This document shows positions 42,100 to 53,399 of a DNA stretch of 64,000 bases, piece after piece (within the stretch, counting starts at the first letter, position 1; every line of letters begins with the position of its first letter). The DNA is from Kappaphycus alvarezii. Its lineage: Eukaryota > Rhodophyta > Florideophyceae > Gigartinales > Solieriaceae. The position numbers and the translations under genes are program-made. Location of the stretch: the NCBI GenBank assembly GCA_002205965.3, contig NADL03000609.1:62001-126000 (forward strand), written 5' to 3'. A model generated the notes under the pieces. The model made no database searches. It worked only from the letters and a program-made list of their open reading frames with translations, and was not told the origin of the DNA.

Positions 42100-42700
42100 A
42101 AAAAGTTTTCGCACGTTTTCCTTCGCCAGCTACCTTCAAGTCATCAACAATTTTGGCAACGACAAGAACTAGCTTTCCGCTTTCCTTTTTGAAAATAGCT
42201 GCGGCACATGCCTGGACTGTGCGAGACCAAGTTGAAACATGAGGTCATCAGATTGATTTTGCCATTTTGCATTTGAATTGACCAATCCATAAGCTGCAGT
42301 CAGTAGCAACCACAAGTGGGTTGATTTCATGGAACCTCACGTGGTGGTCTGACATATACATCACGTTTTGCTTGTCAGTCTGTCAGTCAGCCTTATATAT
42401 CTTCCAACCGTGCAGAGACGCAAGCGATTCAACAATTCTGAGACCTGTGGGAGGGCACGTTGTGCAGTCCTTATTTAGGACAGCTTTTAGTCATCCTCAT
42501 TACCATGAGGAGCTATACGAGCCTTCAGTTTAAGCGACCCGTCATCATTTTTCTTAACCTTATAAATTGTATGGCTTCTAATAATGTTTGCTCCGTCCGG
42601 AACATCGGACACGTGTACTGGACGCACGATTTTCATAAAAGTTTCCTCTTCTTGCTTGTACGAATTAACCATTGGAAACTGGTCAAAACCCTGTGCCTGA
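42100..42700 (-). pseudogene. pol: Copia-3 reverse transcriptase
   Basis: Minus strand: IIRSHTIYKVKKNDDGSLKL and KARIAPHGNEDD (the copia RT opening), CPPTGLRIVESLASLHGWK, YGLVNSNAKWQ and LVVAKIVDDLKVAG, with Val-Asp-Asp at 42140-42148 as the active site. The stretch around the first catalytic Asp (after HGWKIYKAD) is shortened by a deletion. The box is I-V-D-D where copia usually has Y-V-D-D. Confidence 0.75.
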
Positions 42701-42839
42701 TGCAATAAGAACGGCTTGTTCCCAAAGTGCTGACCCATCGATGTAAGCACCTCTGTTTCAAACTGTGGACCTGCAAGTTCTTGCAACGATTCCCCTTTTT
42801 CACAGTACTGGTGCTTGCATTTGCAGTGCTCTCAGAAAT

Positions 42840-43010
42840 TTCATTCCATTTCCAGGTTTCTTTAGAAATGTCCAGACATTCATAGTCACCATCATCGTAC
42901 CGAATGTGTAACCGACCATCATCTTCAGTAGAATATACAAGACCAGGGTAAAACTGATCATCCAACGGCCAATAAACAGATATTCGGTCTCCAATAGCAG
43001 GTTCGACCAA
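42840..43010 (-). CDS. Copia-3 Tudor-like module
   Basis: At the start of the 43010-42633 frame: IGDRISVYWPLDDQFYPG, then IRYDDGDYECLDISKETWKW. The aromatic and Asp pattern (YWPLDD, YPG, YDDGD, E-W) fits a Tudor/Agenet-type small barrel, a fold that in other proteins binds methylated residues or DNA. It lies between integrase and RT, where it could guide target choice; that role is inference. Confidence 0.6.
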
Positions 43011-43297
43011 TGCAGTCTCAGATGAGAAATCAGCATCGAGTTCATTAGATTCATTAGCGACTTCATTCTCAATGTTGGGAACATTGGTATTAGATATATA
43101 TCGTGATGTTTGTATGATTCAAAGCGTCATCAGGTTTTCATCGAGCTCTGTAATGCTGTCCTGGACTAATTTTGCAAAGCTGTCTTGTGGAACAGACAGA
43201 CGTACATCCTCTATTGCAACAGTTAGACATTTACCGTTTTTACCCGGCACGGACACAGTCCTTGCTTCATTGTCAATCGAGAGGATAGTTTTCGATG

Positions 43298-44040
43298 CTA
43301 GCCATTTCCCCTTTTAGCATGATCTTGTTTTCGAAAGACATCAACAACATCACCTACAGCTAAAGGAATATCTGTAAGCGCCTTTGAGCGTAGTATCAAA
43401 GACAGCTTACGTCGAGCCTGTAATTTCTCGTGAGCATCACAGATTTCTTGCGGTACAGAGAGTAAGTTCTGTTTTGATGTCACGTTTTGTGAATCCTTTA
43501 GAAAGCTCGAATGCAGACATGACATGACATTATTTCCATAGAGATCATTCGAAATACGTACAGCTTCGTATGCGCCACATCTTGAATCAAATTTCCTGAG
43601 CAGCATCTTTTAGACGAAGATAAATGCTGCGGATAACTGTATGTTTGCTCTCTAGAGATTTTTGTTATGTCTCCCTGGTGGAACAGTCTCATTAGGATGT
43701 TTCTTGAATCTAAGTATTCTTTAAAATCCCCCGATGAAAACGCCTTATCTGCATGCACAGCTTCAGGATACCAAAACTGCGATATCAGCAGGCTCAAAAG
43801 CTTCAACAGCATCTTTCATCGTCGCTGTATCAACTATATGTGCAGCAGAAAACCGGGTCACAAGATCCATGCAGTGCATTAACGAATTTCATCGAGATAA
43901 AAATGATCAAGGCATACGACCTCGTTAAAAGTTTTAGACAAAGAGCTGATCGAGACTTTCCTGCTCGGGTTCGGCGGAGCAGTAGACCGACAAGAGGAGC
44001 ATCTCTCAATTAGCTGCGAGATATAAGCTTCAATTGCTTC
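43298..44040 (-). pseudogene. pol: Copia-3 integrase
   Basis: The core starts with KVSISSLSKTFNEVVCLDHF (first Asp) at about 43.95 kb. Then EAVHADKAFSSGDFKEYLDS (second Asp region) near 43.7 kb, and the helix and LYGNNVMSC region near 43.5 kb, with a C-terminal part LAVGDVVDVFRKQDHAKRGN ending at 43298. The expected E-containing helix falls at a frame break near 43.65 kb. Broken, but the order is clear. Confidence 0.66.
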
Positions 44041-44523
44041 GTTCCATAATCCATTGCGCTGTAGCAATAATTGAAAATCAGTAAAGTTGGCATGGCCGCA
44101 CACGTGTTTGTGAACCTTGTCAACAAGCGATTGGATCTCAGTCCATGACTTGTCTTCCAAAACAACACTGTTTAGGCAGGACAACACTGAATCGGAAGTA
44201 GCAGTAGGAACAAATCGATCGAGCGATATGTAACTCAAAAAATTACTATCGACCATTGATATGGCGTCTTCTGAGCCACCGTTCGTAAATACCAGAGCGT
44301 TCCTCTCTAAATGCTCAATATTCGCCTTTCTAGTAACATTACGGCCGATCACCCACTGAGATGAGCCATCAAGTACTAGGTGAGTTATTCTTACATTGTT
44401 TCCAGAGTCAGAAGTAGCACATAAAATCACAGATCCTAAAATGCGACGGGCTGCACTTGAATGCTGGCCGGAACCGTACTGCCAGTGTGTATGCCCCTTG
44501 AGGGACATTGGAATAGGTTTCAT
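44040..44523 (-). pseudogene. pol: Copia-3 protease and pre-integrase zinc module
   Basis: The 44523-43879 frame contains HLVLDGSSQWVIGRNVT, where LDGSS stands in the place of the protease D-S/T-G. Later VHKHVCGHANFTDFQ and ERCSSC form the HHCC-like zinc module that precedes copia integrases. The protease triad has Asp-Gly-Ser instead of Asp-Ser-Gly, so protease identity rests on position and flanking hydrophobics. Confidence 0.55.
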
Positions 44524-44647
44524 TGCCGGAACTGACGGAAATCCGGCTGTTTCAGTTAATAGTTTTAGCTCCAGTTGCCCTATTGCGGAGTATGGAGCAC
44601 CGTCATCAACAAGAGGTCCAAGATCTTGTTTAGGAGACCATTTATGT

Positions 44648-45497
44648 TTAGCAGTAGCAGAATATGCAGTGAGCTCGCCATGTTAAACGAAACGGTTTTC
44701 TTTTCTTTTTTGAACCAGAATCACTGCCTTGACCAGATGAGGACGGACCGCTAGAGTCTTCTTTATCAACAGACTTGACATGGGAGGGCAGTGAGCCGTC
44801 TTCATTGTGCGATTTCTTCCAATGACCGTATTTGCCACATAGATCACAAGGAAATTTCATGGTCAACTCTGCATAGTTGGGCTTATATGAGGCTTTCTTT
44901 TTGTCGCTTTGATTGCGATCACGACCAAAACCAGATGAGTCATCATTTAACGAACTGCCACCTTCAACTTTCGTAGATGTATCAAGTGCTTAACAACAGA
45001 TGCTACACTGTTGTATGTGATTGCAGCTAGAAATTGATCATTGGTTGACTGACTGTTAAGACTGGGGTCAGATGGCGCGGCGGCAGCCATAACAGATACC
45101 CTCTGATTATCATCGATAGAAGAGTTTGATAAAAGCATCAAAGCTGTTATACATTCTGGGAGCTTGGTGGTATTTGATATCGAGTTGAACTTGGCAATGG
45201 CAGAAAAACGCAATCGAAATTCTTCATCGACTCGTTGGTACCTCTCCTTGTATTCCATAATAGGTTGAACACTCTAAATGCTTCACTTACGACAGACAAA
45301 GCATCTCTCTTATAAATTGATTGAACAATGAGAGTAACACCATTCACTGATGAGTTGATCATCGGTAATACCGGAGCATAGATCTTTTGCGCGACCGATG
45401 TTGGCTGTGAACCCTGTGCTGTCACTGAAAACCAAAATTGCAGGGGAGCATGGGCTGTTTTGGAGGGTGCCGTTTGGAAAGCGCATATGCGCCTCAT
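44648..45497 (-). pseudogene. gag: Copia-3 gag with zinc knuckle
   Basis: The frames 45497-45147 and 45258-44947 give a helical Gag (FNLLWNTRRGTNESM in one, YKERYQRVDEEFRLRFSAI in the other, which is the same region read past an indel). The 44866-44648 frame holds C-D-L-C-G-K-Y-G-H-W-K-K-S-H, a zinc knuckle with the last Cys replaced by His, then a Ser/Gly-rich tail. Confidence 0.6.
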
Positions 45498-45549
45498 CTC
45501 AAACTCAACGTGAAACGGGCTTATGATTGGCTACTGTAAATGCTCATAG

Positions 45550-46270
45550 GAAACGTGGTGCGTACAAGTGTTGTGGCTCTAGTGGGTTGTTCTGGCGTAA
45601 ACGTGTGTAGCTAGTACATATGGCTATGCTGTACAGTACGGCTGTGCAGTACAGAGTGGAGAGGTATGTACGTGTACATACAGTACAGGTTGATGGGTGT
45701 TGCTGTACTATGGTGATGAGTCAAGTACAGTGGTGGCGGCATGTGTAAGAGTTGTGTTGTGAATTTGGGGACGTGTAGTGATTGTGTGGTTACGTGCAGT
45801 TGATGAGTTAGTGCATACACATGATAACGTGATGTAGTGTTGTGCACTGTTGTGCACTGTTAGTTGTAAGCTGGCATGAGTCTGTGCCAGTGTTACTATG
45901 TCATGTCTTGTGATGATTGGTAGTATTGAGTGTCCCGTTCAGATGGCTAGGGTTTAGTTGGAGTAAGAGTTGAGTGCGAGTGTGGCGAAATAGTTCTATA
46001 TAAGTTGCGACTTGAGCACCTCCAAGTAAAATCTGGCCAGAGCTGGCGAACTTCCTTTCATTCCCCCCACCTTCCTTATCCAACCTTCCCTTTCAGCTTC
46101 AACCTCTATCAACCGAAAAGTTGGGACTCCAAACAAACTCCTCGGAGCTTCGACGAGATTTTGTTGCTGTCGCTGTCTGGAAGAGCATTGTGGAACGCCT
46201 CCCACAACCTGACAGCATCACTGTATTCTTCCTGATACCCTTTACCGTCTGTCCAAGGGGCAGACTTCTC
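45550..46270. other. GT-rich non-coding stretch within the copia-3 right end
   Basis: Strand-biased GTGT-rich sequence with TACAGTAC words (45630-45690). A TATATAAG box on the plus strand near 45998 may belong to another LTR remnant. No gene. Confidence 0.45.
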
Positions 46271-46282
46271 ATCCCAGGACTT

Positions 46283-46443
46283 ATGTATCAATTCTAACAT
46301 AAAAATCAACTGCAAGTTCCCACAATACAAACGAACATATCATTACATGTAAAAGAATAGAGCGGTCGTAATCATTAAATGACAATACGAAATTCCAGCG
46401 AATGGCCGTTTCATGGCGCATTCATAATCATCAAGATTCATAT
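46283..46443 (-). repeat. Copia-3 5' LTR
   Basis: Matches 40985-41145 nearly base for base from CAACTGCAAGTTCCCAC to the right end. Confidence 0.65.
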
Positions 46444-47910
46444 TGGGGTAGAATGCCTGCGCAAAATTCTTCTAATGCTGAGCTGGAAGAGATGAATACT
46501 GTGGCTGCCATGGACTTCTCAGATGTCATTCTGACATCCCAGCGACGATTTTCCGTGGTCAGCTTGGCTGGGAGCTGCAGTTATATAAATTTAATATAGT
46601 CGAGTACTCCTCCGGCTAATGTCTACACGCAGCGCTCCATCCTCTCTTTAAATTTCGCAGCGCCATTTGCCGTGCATGACGATGGCAACACGCGTAAAAC
46701 AAAGCAGATATTTCAAACACCGAAACAGCTGCGCAGAAGCTGGGAAGAGATCTGCGTGTCCTCGAGGTTGATGATGGTGTTGGTGAACGGCTTCAAAGAT
46801 TGGATAAGAGCTGTGAAGAGCTTTCTTCCTAACGTAGTTGGAACCAAATGAAGCGTTCAAAACTACTACGCCTTACGTGAAAATCAAGATGAGGTTTTCT
46901 TTTCTGCGCTCTCTGGATTTTACTGTTCAGGAACTGCCGTCTGTATAAGTTATTACAAGGCACGCTCTGCTACATGATTCTTGTTCCTTAAGCGTATAGT
47001 CGTTTCTTCCTAATTGCTGTGCCTGCATACTTTTTTGGGTAACTTGTGGTTCTCCGGAAAACTATGAGATAGATCGCATATATATTCCATGAGTAAAACA
47101 CTCAAACATTTCCCCATCAGCAATCAAAGTATTGTACGGAATCAGTAGGCTATTCTCTGATGGTAGAGGTATTTTGTTCCCAGAAAGGGCTGCGATGGAA
47201 ATCTATCGCTGAGCTACAGAAAGGTTACACTCAGCAAATACTTCTCCCATAGGTTCTGGCCATCGGTCTCTGGGTAGTATGGCCGAGCTGCCTTGTGGGC
47301 TGTATATTTGATAATGGAGAGAGCACTGATGGGAAGGTTTGGCAGGGAGAGAGAAGATGAGAGCTAGAATTGCTGAAAGTCTGCAGAGGCGACTTCAGGG
47401 AACAGGTTTTACAGGGTGAGCAAGTGGGCACGCGAACTAGCTGCAGAATTTACTGAAAGAGCTAAACCATCATATATTAAACGCGGTCTCGGTTCAAAGA
47501 ATTTATAGGATGTGAAGCATTGGTAAAACCACAGTAGAGTGGGCTACGTGATATTCAACTGGTACATGAATACGTATCAGTCCATTTTGGGGTTGACATT
47601 CGCAACAATATTGCTGTAAACCACTATGACAATCCTCTTTAGGATACATACCAGGGCAGTAAACCATAGAGCGAGGTTCAGCGTCTCGTTCGGTGCACAA
47701 TACCAAGGTTTGCAAGGCAAGAGAGAAAACAGAAAAGGGATGCGACTGTGTTAGGACGTAGAAAATGAGTAAGTGACAGAGTACAGTAATGAATTGATGG
47801 GTTGAAGTCGATTAACCCCATTGCACAGTAATAAATAATGTACACGTACGATAGCCTGTGTGCCAATGACTGTTGCACCGAAGTTATACTATACAATGTA
47901 CTGTACTTAT
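46444..47910. other. Intergenic stretch, no gene recognised
   Basis: A short LINE-A 3'-end fragment at 47040-47105 (GGAAAACTATGAGATAGATCG compares with the LINE-A end at 10916). Otherwise no coding signal that I can support. Confidence 0.5.
47040..47105 (+). mobile_element. LINE-A extreme 3' end
   Basis: About 65 bp matching 10905-10970, ending AAACATTTCCCC; a heavily truncated insertion. Confidence 0.55.
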
Positions 47911-48353
47911 TGATAGGGATAAATAGGCGGAGGAATAGATCCTCAGAACCAATTACTCCAAGAAGGAGGTGTTGCAAGCGACAAAAATGCTAATACCACG
48001 GTATAGTGGTGAGAAACAAATGAGGTGGATGAGGAAGACAGTTCAAGGGCAATGGATAAGTATAAAAGGGGCAGGGTCTACCACATATGCTCATTGATCA
48101 GCGTAAAATAAATTTTTCTTGGGTCGGAAGTTGACTCTCAACTTTCTAACTATTTGGGACTGGGCTTGAAGTTTTCTGCTCACTTACTTGACCTCTCAAG
48201 GAGGAAGCAGTTTACTCAGCTTCTATAGACTTTTCGGCTATCGTAAAGTCCCAATAACGCACACTAAATACCATAAAATACACTAAAACAAATCATGTGG
48301 ACGATAGAGACTAGCAATAAGATACTTCCAACAAATATCTAGATCTACTCCTC

Positions 48354-48910
48354 AAAATCTTCATTCTCAAGGCTAGAACCGAGCAAATCCTGCAAAATAT
48401 CCATGCTACTCATACAGTCCACTCATATCCCTTCTAGAGGTTCGCAGCTTCTTGTGGTCTCTCCTAAAATATACAGACCTCTTAAGATATCTTTATGCAC
48501 TTACATGACCGGTACCACTTGGTCCTCCATTCCTAGCTCCCGTTCAGTCTCAAAGTTCTGGGAGCTCCGGTCCAATTCCTGCACTTTCACCTCCTCCCCC
48601 ATGGACCTATCTTCCATCCCATCCCCGTTCTACTCATCCTTCTCCTGAGTCTCGTAAACCAGCTCAGGGCTACGCATTCCTCGAAGGAGTCCCCGCTCTC
48701 CTCATCGACTTTCTCAGAATCATCCTCACTTACCTCCCTCGCCTCTTCTTCTATAAAGAGGAGGCGAACGAACTCGATGATCTTCTCCTTAGTTTGAAGC
48801 CGGAGGTATTCGTCGGCAACGGTTGGACGGTGGTGGCGAGACGGAGGCCATTGATGAGGCTGGAGGGGAGGTTTTTGGAGATAGGACAGAGGGGCGATTT
48901 GACGTCACAT
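48354..48910 (-). pseudogene. LTR-encoded acidic protein, copy 2
   Basis: Recognised by ISKNLPSSLINGLRLA, then DEYLRLQTKEKIIEFVRLLF and EEEAREVSEDDSEKVDEE, then DSFEEC. The C-terminus reads MEDQVVPVM and SSMDILQDLLGSSLEN. The ATG at the conserved place (48910) is followed at once by a stop because of an indel. An upstream ATG at 49005 is in the correct frame, but with unrelated residues. The segment KEKIIEFVRLLF is almost identical to the other copies while flanks have drifted, which suggests past selection on the protein. Confidence 0.68.
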
Positions 48911-49016
48911 TTCTGGAAGAGAGGTGAGCGGGGTTGCGAATGTTGACAGAAAAGGGTAATAAGCTTATGGAATTGTTGGTGGTAGGAGTAATGCTTCAGC
49001 GACAATACTATAGCAC

Positions 49017-49024
49017 TTTAAATA
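49017..49024 (-). promoter_or_regulatory. TATTTAAA promoter of LTR gene, copy 2
   Basis: Same octamer, 107 bp upstream of the conserved start position. Confidence 0.55.
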
Positions 49025-50054
49025 GGGGTATTTCTTCCGTAATCACCACGGTCTTGGTCAAAAAAAGCGAGTTGATCTGCGGCCTTGAATTTGCATGAAT
49101 TCGGGGCATCATAAAAATCTGTGTGATAAAATATCGGAACTGAATTTGGAAGGCGAAGTGACCACGAATTGAAAGGCATCTCTTTGAAGAAGGAGGACCA
49201 AAACTTCAAACATAAAATACAAAGTGGAGTTGTACAGTTAATTTCGATTCATAAAGGAAAAAGATATTTAGAATAGTGTTTTGGAAAGCAAAGGTAGGAC
49301 GATTGGTCAAGGATGAATTTCAATATGCGAAGGGCGCCTTTTTCGTTCCGACACTTATCACGTATGATGGCGCTGCTGTAGATTCCATTTGCAGTATCTT
49401 GACAACATTTCGCTGTGAATAAATATTGAGAACAAAGTTGCACACAAACAATAACTGTTTACGTAAAGAGTACTATGTGTATTACAGTAAATAGGGATAA
49501 TGAATCCTAATAGCATGTATGGATAACTTAAAATTTAGCAGATTGTCCTAGTACCTGGGGATATCCAGATTCACCGCGCTATGCAGAAGCGCATTCCCAC
49601 CGGTGCTTGCATTGATGGGTGCCCTCGGGAGGCGCATGTTGAAGTCGGATATTCCTAGTGGACGAAAATGGATGATGAAGACGGGAAAAGTGGGAAGTAA
49701 TGAAAAAGATAGAACGGCGGATAGGTTAAAAGTGTTTCTCTCCGAACGTCTCGATTTTTCCTCGGTTTTCTTTTCCGTGATTCCATTTCCAAGTACATGT
49801 AAATGTATACTTTTGAAGGGTAAAATCTCATACTCGGTGCGTTCGCGGTCAGGAGATTTGTGAAGAGTGTAGTGAGATTAAATCACCCCTACTAATGTGC
49901 CCGTTCGAAACTCCACCTAACCGAATAACGGACTCCGTTGACTGTATACAGGTGTAAAGAACACAAAAACATCAAATAATCAAGAATAACTGACGGCTTG
50001 TGAATATGACATGACAGATGAGTGGGGAAGGAGGCGGGAGAATAGGCGATGACT

Positions 50055-50300
50055 TCATAAAGCAGAGACAGCAGCATTAGCGACCAAAACTAAGATCATA
50101 TAGCCCGGTTCAACGCGTTGCCTTTGCACTTGCCCAAGTACTCGCACTCTAGAACCACTTTTGTTCAGCGTTGGTGTACTTATGACATTTCTTAGAGTAG
50201 GAGGCATTCTTCCACGCGTGACTTTCTGGAAGCGGTGGAAGCCAAAAACGATAAATCCCTCAGGCAGTCTCCCCTGGTTTTTCAATTATTACACCGAATA
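50055..50300 (-). pseudogene. Unknown degraded coding segment U, copy 1
   Basis: The frame 50285-50055 reads GFIVFGFHRFQKVTRGRMPP, then a variable part, GQVQRQRVEPGYMILVLVAN. It is homologous to 54280-54520. Family unknown. Confidence 0.45.
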
Positions 50301-53300
50301 ACATATTTGGGAAGGCAAAGAAACCAAGTGATGATACGAGGGAGATGTCAAAGTAAATGACCAGAGGATAAATGACAATCGTAACACTGCATACAAAGAA
50401 CATCTAAATATAATTCGCGGAAAGTGCGACCAGCGGATCAGTCGTCCCGAATAAAGGTATGATATTCTTGAACAGCAATAGCAGCAAATTTAGAGACTGC
50501 ACTCATGCGCGACGATTGCCAGAACCATAAAAATTGAGCAAGAGGGATATTTTGACGAGAGAGAGACCGTTTCTTAATCAAAAAGTGATTTTTAAGAGCG
50601 CTGATGAAGACCCTAGTTCCAAGTGGGGCCCAATAATACATACTTTAAGAGCGAATTTGCGGAGAACAGAATCATAGCGAATTGCTGCGTCCACCAAACT
50701 TTAAAATGTGCGGATTTCGACGGTAGAACAGATTGAGAGCCACTCTGTGCTGGGGTTTTCGGAAAACGATGGGTATTTTGATTGAATCAGAGTTGAAAGA
50801 AAGTTTGGCGAGCAAAAGAGAAACAGGAGCTTTCCCCCTTTCAATTAACACATAGTGACCAGAAAAGCAGTGGTATGAAAAGAAACTCGATGTCATTATT
50901 GGGCGAGGCGATTGAGGTTTCCAAAATCCTGCGCGTGAATAAATTGGACAAAGAACGGTGCTCTTTAAAGAGTTCGGGATCAACGACTAATTTTTTTTTG
51001 TCTTAATCGACTTTTTGGAAAACCGCAATTTGCAGCTAGACAAAAGGAGATACTGTGATGGACTTTTCAATCTGGAATGGGCGTTAGTGATTGTGGACAG
51101 TTATTTCCGATCTGATAGTGCACCAACTTTTTTTTCTGTATACAGCCAACCTAGAAAGCGGAAAAGAGGTGCCTTCAAGTCATCGAACAGGGAAATTTTG
51201 CCCTGCGCAGAAAAAAGTAACAATTTTCCACAATATCTCATCTGAGCGCCACGTATTCGGTAGTAGAGCTTTCAGCATTAGTTGGGCGATTGTTAGTGCT
51301 CGATTAGAGCTACCATCTCCTGTGGTTGAATACAAATTCTGCTTGTGCGTTACCGCGAGACTAGACGATGGTTCTTCCTTTTCGAGATTTTCCAGACTGA
51401 GATTTTCTATGGCGGAGCTGGTTGGGAGGGAGGTTACCAAATTAGTGTAATGTAGAGGTTCCCGGAGTCGAAACGATGCAAACTCGACAAATTCAGCAAC
51501 TGGGTAAACACATTCCCAAGTTGACCAATGGTGGGTGATAAGGATACCCTAAGCATTCTCCTGGTAGATTTTGGTATTGAAAAGGCCTATCAACTTGAGT
51601 ATTGGGTTCCAAGAACTGATTTTTCGGCACCATTCTTCTGCAGGCGTTTTTTTTCAGGAATTTAGGACATGCATGCTCGCTCTTGAACCGAAGGCATATA
51701 TTGTTTGAGCTGCTGGCAAAACTATCTGGGTTCTATGCTGCGTAACAGGAGACTGAGTGTCTGAGTATGATCTACTGATCGCTGTGAGTGTGAAGACGAG
51801 TAATTTGGTTGGTGAAACGATTTACCGCGTACGAAAGATAGTGCGATTTGATAGGGATCCCTGAAGTGGTGCACAATCGGTGTAACACTCGAAGTCCTCG
51901 CATGATTTTTTTTATTCGCTAGTCATGACGTTCACTATGAAAAATAACGCTTGGTTTTTTCCCCAAATCGTGAAATTTGTCCCAGAATGTAACATCTTGG
52001 CAAGCGATCTGATATTGTCGGATAAGGCTCATAGTTTCAGAAATTTAACTGACTTGACAATAAGCACTGAATCACACATGCCTCAGGCTTCCTATTTCCT
52101 TTGGGCTCCCTGTGGAAGATTAAACACCAGCGTTAATCCCAGAACAATTGAGGTTGACGCGTCTGAGTGCATTTTCAATGTAGAGGATGTCGTTGACACT
52201 GGGCTTTCCGGCGGATGAACCGTGAGGTCTTTTCAGAACTTGAGATGTCGGATTTACGCGTGTAGGAGGCGGGTTTTTTTTAAGATTTGGTGCCCTATTG
52301 TTTCAAGGAGTCTTTGATTGCCCGTGTGTAGAAACGGGCGAGTGACTTTGCGAGAGACCTAGAAAGAGCTACTCCAGTGAAGTGGAGTAACAGTTGGAAG
52401 TCAAAAAATCGGCGGTTTCGTCGACTTAGGCTTATAGCTGCTGGGAAATCCAAGTGATTTTTACATTAGATGGGCGGAATTCCAGAAATTATGCATGAAG
52501 TTTCTATTACGAATCCAAGGTGACCGAGGCTGTGGATATTTCTCCGGTTTCCTCTCTCCCCCTTGCGCAACAGCTCGCAAAAGGCAAGGAGGCGGTTGAT
52601 TTGGTTAAAATCTTTTCCGGATCGGGATCGACTTCTCAGAGCGATTAGAAACCTATCCATGTGCGGATGAATTCCAAACAATAGTGCTTGAGAACCTAGC
52701 GACGAGCTGTCAAATCAGCTTGACGAAATATGCGCTTAGTTTTCCCGCCAGAGGGCAGCAAAATGCCTCAGTAGTACCTATAATTAAATTTGAACATGTG
52801 CTAGTTTGGTATTTTTGGGTGCATCCAAAAATTGACTGTAACTCTCGGCTATATTGGAAGAGAACATGAGATCGGCTTGCTTGAGTTCCAGAGCGAAACC
52901 TTACCGAATTACATTTTGACAGGGACTTCTTTCAAGAAGGTAGACCGACAAGATATGTTGACTATGAGACGCTGCTTGCCAGTAGATTCCACGACAAACA
53001 AGTTTGAGATTGCTAACCTTGGAGATGCAAATTGAGGGCGGTAAGATCTTCTCGTAGGTTCTCCGATATAGAGCGTTAGCGATAGCTGAGTCGAAAAATT
53101 TTCTTTTGCTTCGGGTCCACGCGATTTAGGTGAGTTTAATTGAGTGCAGTAAAGGGAAGTCGTAACAGGTACTTCGTATATTCCGAACCGAATTGCAAAA
53201 ATGAGAAATTAAAAGAGAGGAGGTAATCGGATCAGTATGAGACGACCTTAAGGGTTTTACACCGTAGGATGTGCGACATAGCCGAAAAAAGATCGAAGTA

Positions 53301-53399
53301 ATGACGGCTTTACTTGCCAGACGGGTTCCGGTCGTTAGAGGAGTTACAATTCCCCTGGATTTGTTAACGAGGCAGGTACCGGCTTACGCCTGTTGTTGA

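Larger units (their letters stand above)
40981..46443 (-). mobile_element. Copia-3, Ty1/copia-type element with Tudor-like module
   Basis: Direct repeats of about 160 bp (40985-41145; 46283-46443), roughly 95 percent identical, flank gag, zinc knuckle, protease, integrase, Tudor-like module, RT and RNase H on the minus strand. RNase H ends right at the left repeat, as expected at a 3' LTR. The 5' repeat is about 0.8 kb from gag and no primer site was found, so the right end may be rearranged. Copia-1 is a relative. Confidence 0.78.
47911..49353 (-). repeat. Solo Ty3 LTR with LTR gene, copy 2
   Basis: 1443 bp from TGTCGGAACG (49353, minus strand) to CTATCA (47911), flanked by CTTAT on both sides (47906-47910; 49354-49358). 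Gag and pol are absent on both sides. This is a solo LTR left after LTR-LTR recombination. The length agrees with the LTR at 60880-62300. Its U3 TATA is mutated (TATAGAAG). Confidence 0.78.

Noticed and set aside
45990..46270. Plus-strand promoter and gene near the TATATAAG box at 45998
   Set aside because: The downstream frame is short and has no recognisable protein features.
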